Assembly (NCBI GenBank): GCA_016165875.1
Contig: JABBOT010000082.1
Span: 4,143,168 to 4,207,167, forward strand
Direction: 5' to 3'
From: Acanthopleura granulata
Lineage: Eukaryota; Mollusca; Polyplacophora; Chitonida; Chitonidae
DNA: 64,000 bases
Part shown: one piece after another, positions 23,930 through 33,850 of the stretch
How the letters are laid out: each line of letters starts with the position of its first letter
Numbering within the stretch: the stretch's first letter is position 1
Position numbers and translations under genes: made by a program
Notes under the pieces: generated by a model
Told to the model about the DNA's origin: nothing
Database searches by the model: none
The model's input: the letters and a program-made list of their open reading frames with translations, nothing else

Positions 23930-24025
23930 AAATTACGTCAGTTGCTTGGTAATGAGCGCGGCGCCAGACTGGCGAGCGCTGGGGGGCGAGTCGGGACCCA
24001 GGAGCTCCCACTGCAGTCTCAGTAG
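23930..24025. promoter_or_regulatory. CpG-rich patch with CRE and X-box-like sites
   Basis: This is the most CpG-dense stretch seen in the window (GAGCGCGGCGCC, GGCGAGCGCT, GGCGAGTCGG between 23954 and 23995). At its edge TACGTCA (23934-23940, the CRE core) abuts GTTGCTTGGTAATG (23941-23954), which resembles the RFX X-box GTTGCCnnGGTAAC with substitutions. An X-box beside a CRE is a known promoter arrangement. A TATA box or start site is not evident, and the strand of any transcript is unknown. Confidence 0.35.
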
Positions 24026-24747
24026 GGTGCACACATCTCTTCGCTCATTTAAACTCCACCAGCAATCAGCTAAACCCTGTTTCTTGATCACTTAACCTAA
24101 CCTCTCAGCCACGGATTAATACCTAACGGGGAGCAAACTTTTTCACAGACCAAGGAACCAGTGTATTAATTTACAGACATACTTTCTTTTTTCAATTTCT
24201 TTTTGCTGAAGAACCATCGTCATTAACCTCTGATTTACTTCCACACAATTTTAAAAAATACCAAACTGAAATCGATGAAAATTCTTATCACTTAACTGCT
24301 GGCGGGTGCGAAAAACATAAAGTTTTCATCTTCATACTAGGAAAATCCATACCATGCCACAAAATCAGTTTCTGAGCAACTTATTAAAACTTTCCCACAT
24401 AGCAGGCAAATGCATTATTGCATAATAAGCAAAAAGCATCATACATAACAGTTAATCAAGTTTAGGGCTCTTTCCACTTCAGTAAGAGACATCAGAGCTT
24501 TTATAAACTTCTGCTTTTACAGGATTTCACTAGATTGCTTTAACAAGTGTTGAGCGATTATTAGCCTTACTACAGTATCACAAAGGTTTTACTCAGAATA
24601 CCTCTGTGGTTTATAGTTATGGCAGGGAAAAATTCCCTGTTCATTTAATTCCAAAATACAACCACAATATGGGGTCTAAATTTACAAAAACGTCGAAGAT
24701 TGTGCATGGCGTGAATTGTCCATGACTTATAAGGACAGTGTAGAGAA
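24026..24747. other. Unique non-coding DNA, no gene seen
   Basis: AT-rich sequence with neither repeat family nor splice-bounded open frame recognised. Confidence 0.55.
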
Positions 24748-24945
24748 ATTTATTTATTTATTTGATTGGTGTTTTACTCCATACTCAAGAATATTTTCTG
24801 GCGGCGGCCAGCATTATGGTTGGAAGAAACAGGGCAGAGCCCGGGGGAAGCCACAACCATCTGCAGGTTGCTGGCAGACCTTCCCACATACGGCCAGTGA
24901 GGAAGCCAGTATGAGCTGGACTTGAACTCACAGTGACTGAGTTGG
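24748..24945 (-). mobile_element. tRNA-derived SINE, 5'-truncated copy, minus strand
   Basis: On the plus strand it begins with TTTATTTATTTATTTGATTGG and TGTTTTACTCCATACTCAAG, the reverse of the SINE tail. It continues through CAGCATTATGG and CAGGGCAGAGCCCGGGGGAA to GGACTTGAACTCACAGTG, the reversed B-box. The A-box half of the tRNA head is missing or unrecognisable. Same family as 20081-20334. Confidence 0.88.
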
Positions 24946-25012
24946 TGTGTAGACAAATGTCATAATGTATGTGGTCAATAAGCTGGATGTACATGTATGT
25001 AGGTTTGTATGT

Positions 25013-25204
25013 TTAGGTTTACTTAACAATTTTTCAGTCATATGACGACAACCAGTCCTGTGTCACCGCGCTACCTTCTCTGTGCTGAGCACCATGTGAG
25101 AAAGGAACAAGAACTGTACTTCAAGTCTTTACTATGACCCGACCCAGGACTGATCCCTGCTCTCCTGACCACGACGTGGACGCTTCAACCACTAGGCCAC
25201 CGAT
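25013..25204 (-). mobile_element. Second tRNA-derived SINE family, minus strand
   Basis: Read on the minus strand from 25204 it starts TCGGTGGCCTAGTGGTTGAAG, containing TGGCCTAGTGG, a perfect match to the polymerase III A-box pattern TGGCNNAGTGG. A B-box-like region follows (CAGGGATCAGTCCTGGGTC). The body is unrelated to the SINE at 20081. It lies only 68 bases from the copy at 24748, so two SINE families cluster here. The 3' end is not sharply defined; I placed it where TTACTTAACAATTTTTCAG begins. Confidence 0.7.
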
Positions 25205-25990
25205 GAGTTTGATGCCACACTACAGCTGAGTAAATTGGGTGCCCAAGAAAAATTTCATTACTTCATCCTCACTATCACAAGAATCTTCCCTAAATTTTCC
25301 CAAAAACACAGAGCAAAAAAACAAAAAAACAAACAAACCTAGATCAGCTAAAATATTAATCAATGTCCAAGAACAATTTCCAGTTTAATGATTTTCAATA
25401 ATTTCCACACGTGACTAACAGGATGTCAACCATCTTTAATACGGATGATAGACACGCAAACATGGGACAAAACCCACATATTTTTTTCATAATACATTCA
25501 AGGCAAACAAAAGGAGACTTGGCGCTGATATCATGGTAAGAGATTAGATTGGCCAAAAGCCTTTGAAAAAACCAGTCCAAGTAGACTGCACGTGAGAAAA
25601 AAAGATCCAAAAAGAGCAAATAATATTTTCCACTTTATAATTTCAAGAATTTCAGATCTTGTTTTTCTCGCACAGGCTTCCAGGATGTGAAATGCAATAT
25701 CGTCAGTCATTAATCACTAGTAAACCAACTCCACCAAAAACAGGGTGAAGAAATCTCATTTTTCAGCTCAAAAAGAAATGACAAGGCACTCGAAAAATTC
25801 CGCAGGACTATTCCAAGCGCTCACAGAGAATACTGAACCAAATGACCTGCATGACCAGGCTCATATTAATGGAAAACTTATCCGTGCTCATCCAGGTAAT
25901 TTATTCATGAAAAAGCAGAAAAGCCGTTAGTTTGATTTGATTGGAAAAAAGTCTTACAAGGTTCAACGGAGTTCATCCATTTCCCAATCA
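25205..25990. other. Unique non-coding DNA, no gene seen
   Basis: AT-rich, with an interrupted A-rich tract near 25312-25337. No exon or repeat recognised. Confidence 0.55.
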
Positions 25991-26121
25991 GGGCCCAGTT
26001 TCATGAAACTTACTTAGTGCTAAGTAGCTCTTAGCTAAGTGTCATTTACTATCTCTACAACATACGTTGTCATGGCAGTTAAGGGAATACTTCGCTAAGT
26101 ATGCTTCATGAAACCGGGGCC
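25991..26121 (+). mobile_element. 131-bp palindromic foldback element (MITE-like), copy 2
   Basis: The left end GGGCCCAGTTTCATGAAAC...TACTTAG and the right end, reversed, GGCCCCGGTTTCATGAAGC...TACTTAG match in about 23 of 27 positions. The interior CTATCTCTACAACATACG / TTGTCATGGCAGTTAAG is shared with 21551-21680 in opposite orientation. CTTAG/CTAAG words inside add a second level of pairing, so the whole element could fold. No target-site duplication is obvious. Confidence 0.85.
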
Positions 26122-27258
26122 AGGTTTATAAGATTTAACATGAACACTTTTAAGCAAATTGCTAAAATTTCACTGATGAACAGATTTTTCTTAGAATAAG
26201 AATACATATAAAACAAGAAACATTTCAGCTCAGTCATTTGATCAGATAGCATACATATAGGCAGGATAAGAGGATGTTATCAAGGGTTAAAACTTAAGTT
26301 ATCTCCCCTTGACATTCCGAAAAGAAAAAGGATTCTTTTTTCCCATTTTCAAAGACTTGTTTCATAAATAGTTTTATTTGATTCATAAAAAATAACATTT
26401 TATCTCCATATTCTCCGCTGCCCGGCTGTCACACTTGTCCATCACATCTCACAAGAAAATCAATAAAGAATTGCAGAGTTTTGGGGACAAAAAAGAATAA
26501 ATGTAATCAAGCTTGATGATACAAGCAATGTAATAATTCAACACAACATTCGATTCACTATAGCAGGTGAAAAAAAATAAAAAAAAGACACCCACAAGAA
26601 ATACTCGCTGAAAGACATTTTTTGGTGGATGATATAACAGGTGGCTCTTTGAATTAACCTCTTTTTCAGAATTTGATTTTCTATGGTAATTTGATCTATT
26701 GTGTCATGGAAATTCATCTATGAACTTATTTGGAAAAAAAAAATAAAAATAACAGGTTTCAACTTGACTAATTTTCATAACATCTCAGCTGTCTCTGTTG
26801 TTACACTTCTATGCGATAACTTATAACATACAAATAAAATGACGTTATATTTTAGTTTTTCACAACGGAAAGGACGGTTAATTCTCTCACACACTAAACA
26901 GCAGAAAATGTTCCAAGAACAGGTCTAAACTTTTCAAATGCATCAGACAATGCTTATCCGAATTTCCTTAGCTGTAAAGAGACTATCCTTAATACATCCC
27001 CCTTAGTGACCAGACACATCTGATAATTCAAACCCTAGAGGCCCAGCTGATGAATAATAAATAATGCCTGCTGCCTGCCAAATATAATGATGCATTAACA
27101 CGCTATTGTCTCAGATTGGCTTATTATTAAGTCTAATCAGTATTCATATAATTAGCAGGTGTTGTGCTCAATTAAATCTATTTATAATTTTGAAAAGGAC
27201 AGGTTTGGAGGTGTATATGTTATTTCTATGTATGTTTCCCTGATTCAGACAAGAGGTC
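26122..27258. other. Non-coding DNA with a possible conserved block
   Basis: AT-rich. The stretch 27030-27180 has a dense mix of homeodomain-type words (TTATTAAG, TAATTAGC, CAATTAAATC), an E-box CAGGTG and CTATTGTCTC. It has the texture of a conserved enhancer block. No exon recognised. Confidence 0.4.
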
Positions 27259-27339
27259 GTAACACTAGGTGTACACTGATTGGTCATAAGACTAGGTGCA
27301 CATTGATTGGTCATAAGACTAGGTGTACACTGATTGGTC
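27259..27339. repeat. 27-bp tandem repeat with GATTGGTC core, three copies
   Basis: Units start at 27259, 27286 and 27313, each of the form ATAAGACTAGGTGTACACTG plus ATTGGTC, with two or three substitutions between copies. ATTGG is the reversed CCAAT core, so the array places three CCAAT-type sites at exact 27-base spacing. This may simply be a young minisatellite. Confidence 0.9.
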
Positions 27340-29431
27340 GTATTACTTAAGGCTGTTCTCAAGAATATCTGGGAAGCCGAGAGCCCGCGCAGAGTATACC
27401 AATAATGGTTTCCATCACCAAGCATGCAACACAACAAATTTTCATCTGCCAACTCCATAAAATATACATATATCAAGGAGAATATTAAAAAAAAAAAAAA
27501 TCTGCGCATAGGCCTATGTAATCAGCACTGTTATCTGCAGACACATTTGTGATTCAGGATGTTGTGTTCAGACACTTCTGAATTCCATCTAGTGATCAAA
27601 CTATTTCAATTTATGCAGAACAAAAAACATGATACAAGTATACTGAACTATATCTACTTTAAGTTTTGGACTGAATTATCCAAAAACAGAACATGCATGG
27701 GTGCAATATGTCAGTTCCTGTTCACATCTCACCTCGAATGGAATACAATTCGGGCGTACAGCCTTCACACTTTCTAGAGATAAGGATAAAATGAATTTGA
27801 AATCTGTCCATCAGACTGTTCCTGGTTATCTCCATCCTCTTTTGTTAGACATCTGGCCATGCAATTAGTGAATGCACAAATTCATAGGACTGTCAATCAA
27901 AAATATGGGTGTGGCTTGTGTCAGAACCACAGCTTGGCAGAGTGAAACTTGATAGCTACACTTCACAATTAAGCAAATTTTACATAAAACTGTACACATC
28001 AAATACACGGCACATCAGTGGACTGGAATTTGGAAACATCCCACACCTAACTGTTCAATATCAAAAAGCAACAACTGACATTTAAGGATGTAATCCATCA
28101 CAATGAGCAATACCACAAATCTGTTCTAAAAGTTCACCATTTAATGGGATTTCACTTGCTGGCAAATTTGTCTAAAATGCCTCAACAAACCTCAAGAGTG
28201 CTGTTCGTTTTTTAGTAGGATAAAACCAGATGTAAGTGTCATATGAAAAACAGGGATGCTTTTTCCCCCAAAAACCTCAACATTTATGTATAACATTAAG
28301 TATCTCCAGCAGGACAGATCTACATCTACAAAGGCAAAATGCTGTCTCCTTTAAAATTACGTGACATTCTGAAAACCAAGAAACACTGAACATACGCATG
28401 AACAGGACTTTGGAACTGCAAACAAATTTAATTGTATTGAAAATTTTCATACAGAATATTTAAATTTTTTTTGTTATTTCACGGGTGGCTCCCCTATAAC
28501 AAAGTTCAACAAAGTTAGAAGTCGTGGGAAAATAAAAAATTGATCTGAACGAGGAATGTAACACCTCCATGTATTTTCGCATTTCCGCGCATGCAAACAC
28601 AACCTCAGTTGACATTTATGCCGAGAATGAAAGACTGATGGGAGGTACAGCAAGAAAACATGTATGTGTTCAATACAAGCTTCTGACATTTTTTTCAGAA
28701 CACATAAAATGTAGATAATGGCAAGGTGTAAAGCAGGTGTGAAGATCAAGCCCCCCTACCCCCAGAAAAAGGAAAAAAAAAAAAAAAAAGAGAAAGCTTT
28801 CTGTGTATGGTCACTGACATTATCTGCTGGATTACAATATTTTTCTACACAAAAACTAATTTCAAAACGCATCACAATCACAAAAAAGAAAAAGAAATTC
28901 AGAACTCGAACATCAACCAGAAATGAGAAAATCTGAAGATCACCACTAGACCACTGATGTAAGGATCACGATATTTTACATTAAATCAATGAAGAATTGA
29001 AAATCCTCCCGTTACCATTCATATGATGAATATTTCATGATACCACCTTTACAGTAATAATTAGAAGTCGAGAGAAGAGAAAATCTGTGACTTGATTCAA
29101 AATTGTGAAAATTCTTTTTTTTTTCTGGTGACAATTCATGAATAGGACATTTACACCTATTCATCATTATTCATTCTTTATTTTTCACGACTGTGGCAAC
29201 ACCACACCTGCATAACAACATTGACTCAGATCTGTTGTTTATCCGTAAATCGGTTCAATTGATGAAGAATTGTGTCAGGCCCAAAGTCAGGGTTAGCCAA
29301 GGTTGCGTCTGTCGACAGATGAATTGTAATGACAAAGAAAACACAATACAAACAAATCAACAAACAAACATCGGTAAACAACAGCCATCAATAATAAACA
29401 GCAGCCATCAATAATAAACAAACTAACTCAC
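27340..29431. other. Unique non-coding DNA, no gene seen
   Basis: AT-rich, with A-rich runs near 27487-27500 and 28766-28790. No transposon ends or credible exons recognised. Confidence 0.55.
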
Positions 29432-29488
29432 GTTTGCGAATCCTCAGCGATCCATGTTCGGGTTCGTAGTGTCGATTTTCACTCAAGT
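29432..29488 (-). CDS. Candidate small exon, 57 nt, phase 1-1
   Basis: On the minus strand an uninterrupted pyrimidine tract (CTATTTTTGTTTTTCAG) precedes the segment, and CGCAAAC|GTGAGTTAG, a near-consensus donor, follows it. Only one of three frames is open: phase 1, reading LSENRHYEPEHGSLRIRK, with mixed charged residues like an ordinary coding exon. It is symmetric (phase 1-1) and a multiple of three, so it could be a cassette exon. I do not recognise the protein. The segment is also richer in CG dinucleotides than its flanks. This is the best exon candidate on the minus strand. Confidence 0.42.
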
Positions 29489-30466
29489 CTGAAAAACAAA
29501 AATAGACGACATTGTGGTTAAGAAAAAAACAAGCCAACATTGCATAATTATCACTTTTGAGATTACAACACTTGTGATTGGGACAGATGAATCCATTCTC
29601 TTCTACTTCACACATGCAGTATACATGTTCCTGCAGAAGGCATCCAAACTCACACATCCAACTCTGCTCTTCATAGACCTCGAACATATTCATTTGTCAG
29701 AGTTGTTTCCCCTGCAAAGAGATACAGTCTTCACCAAAGCCTACAGCAAAAGGCATGTAATCTCCTCCTTCAACTTTCTTGTATTTCATCCAACTCTGTG
29801 TTCTGTCAGTAAAACCTTATCATAAAAACCAAACAAAATAAAAGTAATTGAGGACCAACTCAAACAAGATTAACTGCTGAGGTCATACATTCAGTAGATA
29901 AAGACGTCTAAGCTTAAAAACCCTAAAATTCCGTTTTCTTTTAGAATCCCGCTACAATTATGTGGGGCAAAGCAATAAAACTAAAACAAAACTTAATTAC
30001 AAGTTATCAACCTTATGTAAACAAACGAAGTAAAGTATTTGCTTTAAAAACGGGGTTAACCTACATGTACCCTATGGACATGTATAAAACATTTAAGCAT
30101 ACATGACAATAAACAATGACAGCACAGTTTTGCCTTGAACAGGGGCAAAGAACACCTTGCTGAGATACAGACACTGTTCATGTTTAGTTCCATGAAAATC
30201 TGCTTCCTTCATTTTTGACACATAATTAGTGCATGCAAAGAGAATCTGACACCTTCTCAAATACATGTGGCCCTAAAAATATGTACATCTGATAACTTTT
30301 AAATTGGTCTTGAAATCAGACATCCCAAAGAGCAAAGGTTCATGTACATACACTTGTACATACATGTTATTAATTTCAAATAAATACTAACAAAGAAGCC
30401 AGGAAAGTACTGACACAAAGGAATGGCTTCCTTCTGAAATGGCCTGAACAGCGTGCAATAAATATT
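29489..30466. other. Unique non-coding DNA, no gene seen
   Basis: AT-rich. The 101-codon minus frame 29388-29693 extends through the candidate exon into what would be intron, and only its 57-nt core is credible. No repeats recognised. Confidence 0.5.
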
Positions 30467-30632
30467 CATTTATTTTATTTATTTGACTGGTGTTTTACGC
30501 CACAGTCAAGAATATTTCACTAACACAACAGTGTACAACACTATGGAGGGAGGAAACAGGGCCGGGGGAAATCCACGATCCATCCCAAAATTTCTGGCAG
30601 ACTTCACACTTATGACCAGAGAGGCATGTAAT
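30467..30632 (-). mobile_element. SINE fragment, diverged, minus strand
   Basis: The plus strand shows TTTATTTTATTTATTTGACTGG, TGTTTTACGCCACAGTCAAG, AATATTTCA, then GGGAGGAAACAGGGCCGGGGGAA and ATGACCAGAGAGG. This is the reversed tail and body of the SINE family seen at 20081. The head with its B-box is absent, so the copy is 5'-truncated and old. Confidence 0.8.
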
Positions 30633-31250
30633 AAATAACACCTGGTATGAAACTCATGTATCCCGTACACCTGCATATATATACACACAATATACACATG
30701 AATATGATTAATGACATAAATGTAAGAATTAGCTTGAGAACATGAAAATAAAAGCAGCACAGCTTTCTCATGAAACCTTACTGCACAAGTACAAAAAAAA
30801 AAACAAACAAACAAAAAAAAAAAAAACAGTACTCGTGAGCAAGCTTTAATTGTGTGAGCCTCACGCAGACTTAGTGGGAACGTTACATTCGGTCAAAGGC
30901 TGACGGCCTTTCTAACCTTAAGATTCGTGCTCTTCCACTGTCATGTGGCACTCTCTAATCCCGCATACAAGACGTCCTTTTTTTGAAACCAGCCGAGTCA
31001 TGAATTTGATCAAACTTGAAGCCAGCTACTTGTCGCCCTTGTCAAGGCCACAGTGGCATGATTGACAAACACTGCAGGGACCAAAAACTTGCCCAAAATT
31101 GCTATGTTCGAAAAACAAGAAAAAGTTGAGAGAAAAAACTACAGAATCAATATGTTAACCAGCCGAGCAAAAGGTTTGTACATCACATATTTTTGGGGAG
31201 ACTATATGTGTCCAGAAGATTCGAACGTTGAAGAGTTTTTCCCAGGTTAG
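30633..31250. other. Unique non-coding DNA, no gene seen
   Basis: Contains an interrupted poly-A of about 35 bases near 30793-30826. Nothing else recognised. Confidence 0.5.
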
Positions 31251-31440
31251 CCTAAATGACCCCAAAATTCACCCCCATCCTCCCAAAGTGCAAATTAATG
31301 TCAAAACTTTAGTTTTGGTGTTGAAACTAACATAATTCCAGTAAGAAATCATCCCTAACCTACTAAACAAACATCATAACACCTCAAGGATTCGGACAAG
31401 TGAGCAACCTGGTCACTGAGGAAATTTTAAGTCATTTAGA
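31251..31440 (+). mobile_element. MITE-like element, family 'CCTAAATGAC', copy B
   Basis: This copy has the clearest terminal inverted repeats: CCTAAATGACCCCAAAATTC at 31251 and GAAATTTTAAGTCATTTAGA ending at 31440. The interior shares AAAGTGCAAATTAATGTCA and GTAAGAAATCATCC with copies A (8734) and C (60063). It is about 190 bp and non-coding, and is followed by a run of about ten G. Family membership rests on my visual alignment. Confidence 0.65.
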
Positions 31441-32235
31441 ATACAACATTCCGTTTGACGTGGGGGGGGGGTGCAGGTCTAGCTATAGTGACAAGTCAGA
31501 TTTTTTTTAGACAAACTTAACAAATCAATAACTTGTAATAAGAGCTGGTGAGGGCCTGGGTGTAACAAAATCATGTCATCATTATATAACCTTTTGAAGG
31601 ATTACATTACATGAATACAAATATGTACAAGTACAAACAGTACAAAAAATGTACTGTTACTAGTTTCTTGTCCCATTCCAGGAACACACTGCCAAATACG
31701 GCCAATTTATCATCTGTTTACAAAACTCTCAGTTGAAATAAACACCTGCCTTAAAGCAAGACATGCCAATTCCCCAGAAATCATAGAAATGGCTACTCTA
31801 TACTTACATTTGGTTTGTGAATTCAGTCACATTTTTTGCACATATATATTTTGTACTATTGTAATTGCTGGTTTGGATACCTGGATAATTCTTTTTCAGT
31901 TAAATAACGTAACTACTTCTATATGCATTAACTAGCATAATAACAACACTCCCTTAATTTAAATGACTACTGTGGGAGAGAAAGTTGAGAAGTAACATGG
32001 TAGAAACTTGTACACCTATAACCATACCTTGTATAACATAATATCTTACACAAAGGCATGAAAAATACATAACAAAAGAAGAACAACAACTTACAGCAAA
32101 GATAACTTTTTAGGTAACATACTGTAATATATGTAAAGAAAATGTTGGAAAATACCTTTATGTGGCCATACATATACTGGTGAAAGTGAGCACTGTAACC
32201 CCCTGGCACTAATAAACAGCAAATCCCCAAATGAC
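31441..32235. other. Unique non-coding DNA, no gene seen
   Basis: AT-rich. An AG-to-GTAAGT pair on the minus strand near 32090-32120 encloses 27 bases, but its composition is uninformative. No repeat recognised. Confidence 0.5.
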
Positions 32236-32503
32236 TTGATTAATTTATTTCATTGGTGTTTTACACCATACTCAAGTATATTTAACTTTTACGACGGCAG
32301 CCAGCATTATGGTGGGAGGAAACCGGGCAGCCAGCATTATGGTGGGTGGAAACTGGGCAGTCAGTCCAGAGGTAACCCACGACTATCTGCAGTTTGCTGG
32401 TGGACCTTCCAACGAATGACCGGAGAGGAGAACAGCATGTGCTGGACTTGAACTTACAGTGTCTGCACTGGTGAGAGGCACCCAGGTCACTACGCCGTGC
32501 TAT
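32236..32503 (-). mobile_element. tRNA-derived SINE with internal 30-bp duplication, minus strand
   Basis: Reversed tail (TTGATTAATTTATTTCATTGG, TGTTTTACACCATACTCAAG), body and head of the SINE family are present. On the minus strand the head reads from GGGATAGCACGGCG to GTAAGTTCAAGTCC, the latter being the B-box. Within the body the phrase GGGCAGCCAGCATTATGG is duplicated in tandem (about 32303-32364), a private change in this copy. It is nearly full length. Confidence 0.88.
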
Positions 32504-33544
32504 CCCAAAATTCAAGCCACATGCATGCTCGTGAAATACAGGTTATGCATGTGCCTAGACTGTGCCAGGAAGGTAGTTAACTGTTTACACAGATCTCTAC
32601 ATGCTCATAAAACTCAGCAGTCAGATTTCACTTGTTTACATAGACAGCGTTGGATTCTTTGCGATAAACAGAGAATGCTAATGCTTTCAAATAAATCTCT
32701 GCAGAATGAATGGAATTGCATAATACAATCCACATAAAATGACCTGTTGTGATAAAAATGTTGAGTTGTAATGGACACATTTCTTTGAAGGATATTCCCC
32801 AGTACAGCAGTCTGAAAGAACTGTGCAGCTACGTGTATGAACTTCAATCTTCTTATTCAGCTCTGCATTTGTCTTGGCTGTAAACAGTGCTTAATGATTG
32901 AATGAATGAACAGTACATTGCCAAAGTAATGCCACAACTTAATTTTTGTTCACTGAATTACTACTTTGTTGACAAAGTGAAACTGACTTCAAATCACGTC
33001 TAGAACTATGGTATATGACTAGATTGCACAATAGCTCATGTTTTCTTCCGAAGGCTCACTCTGACAGGCTCTTTCGTTTTACCATATTCGTTATCTTTTT
33101 CTCTTCTCGTTTGTGTCAACAAAACATACTGGATTATTCCACTGTTCAAGAGGATACAGGTTCTAAAATGCAAGTGCTTAGAGGAGCTGTCAGTGTTATC
33201 CCAGTGGACAATAGCCACTCTGTGTGGCTCCAAATAATTAGATACAGGTAAATACCCTGATATGATCAGAAGCATCAACAGTTACCACAGGTGACTAGAT
33301 ACTGCATTAAACTTAAAAAGGCTAAACATAAAAAACATCAGAAAAGAAAAACTTGAAAAGTAGTATGTATCCACAGAACATAATATGGGAAGTGTACAAA
33401 AAATATGTGCAATAATCGATTGATACACCCAAATGTTGTTCTCTGAAGATATTTTTCCTCAGCAAAATTGTGATTAAGGCCAACGAAGTCCATGCAATGA
33501 TACAAGGACGATGAAATTTAACTGCCTTTGAAAATGTGACTTAC
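32504..33544. other. Unique non-coding DNA, no gene seen
   Basis: Opposing accidental frames of 77-80 codons at 33015-33278. Neither repeats nor credible exons recognised. Confidence 0.5.
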
Positions 33545-33575
33545 CTATCAGTATTCCAGACAAAAAGCCTTCAAA
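33545..33575 (-). CDS. Weak candidate micro-exon, 31 nt
   Basis: On the minus strand TTTATCTCCTAG precedes and GATAG|GTAAGTCAC follows. Only one frame is open, reading FEGFLSGILI in phase 0 to 1. At 31 nt an open frame is weak evidence, and the splice signals carry the call. In phase it could join the weak candidate 45064-45338 upstream and 29432-29488 downstream. Confidence 0.15.
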
Positions 33576-33765
33576 CTAGGAGATAAATTCACATGTACAT
33601 ATGACGTCAAAAGCATTTAACATTGGAGGAAAGTATTTTAATTTACTCGAACATTGAGACATTTGTCACCAGACTCAAGAATTGGTAAACCACCGACAAA
33701 AGTTATTGACAAATTTTCTGATTCAGGTTGTTTGTTTGTTATTTGCATCAGGTCGGTGTATGGGA

Positions 33766-33850
33766 AATAACAATAAGGAATGGAATGATTATGGCTTAAC
33801 GCCACATCGGCAATATCTCAGCCATATCGTGGCGAATAACAATAAGGAAT
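33766..33850. mobile_element. 53-bp insertion flanked by a 16-bp target-site duplication
   Basis: AATAACAATAAGGAAT occurs at 33766-33781 and again, without mismatch, at 33835-33850. Between them lies a 53-base segment beginning GGAATGATTATGGC and containing CGCCAC ... GTGGCG, which can pair as a small hairpin. A perfect 16-base flanking duplication is the usual mark of target-primed retrotransposition, so this is likely a severely truncated retroposed fragment. The words CTTAACGCCACATCGG and ATATCTCAGCCATATCGTGG recall, from memory, a mollusc repeat. Confidence 0.75.

Noticed and set aside
29388..29693. Whole 101-codon minus-strand frame as a gene
   Set aside because: Strong splice signals within it indicate that only the 57-nt core could be exonic.
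32092..32118. 27-nt minus-strand micro-exon candidate
   Set aside because: The boundaries fit, but the sequence is AT-rich and two frames are open by default, so it is indistinguishable from chance.
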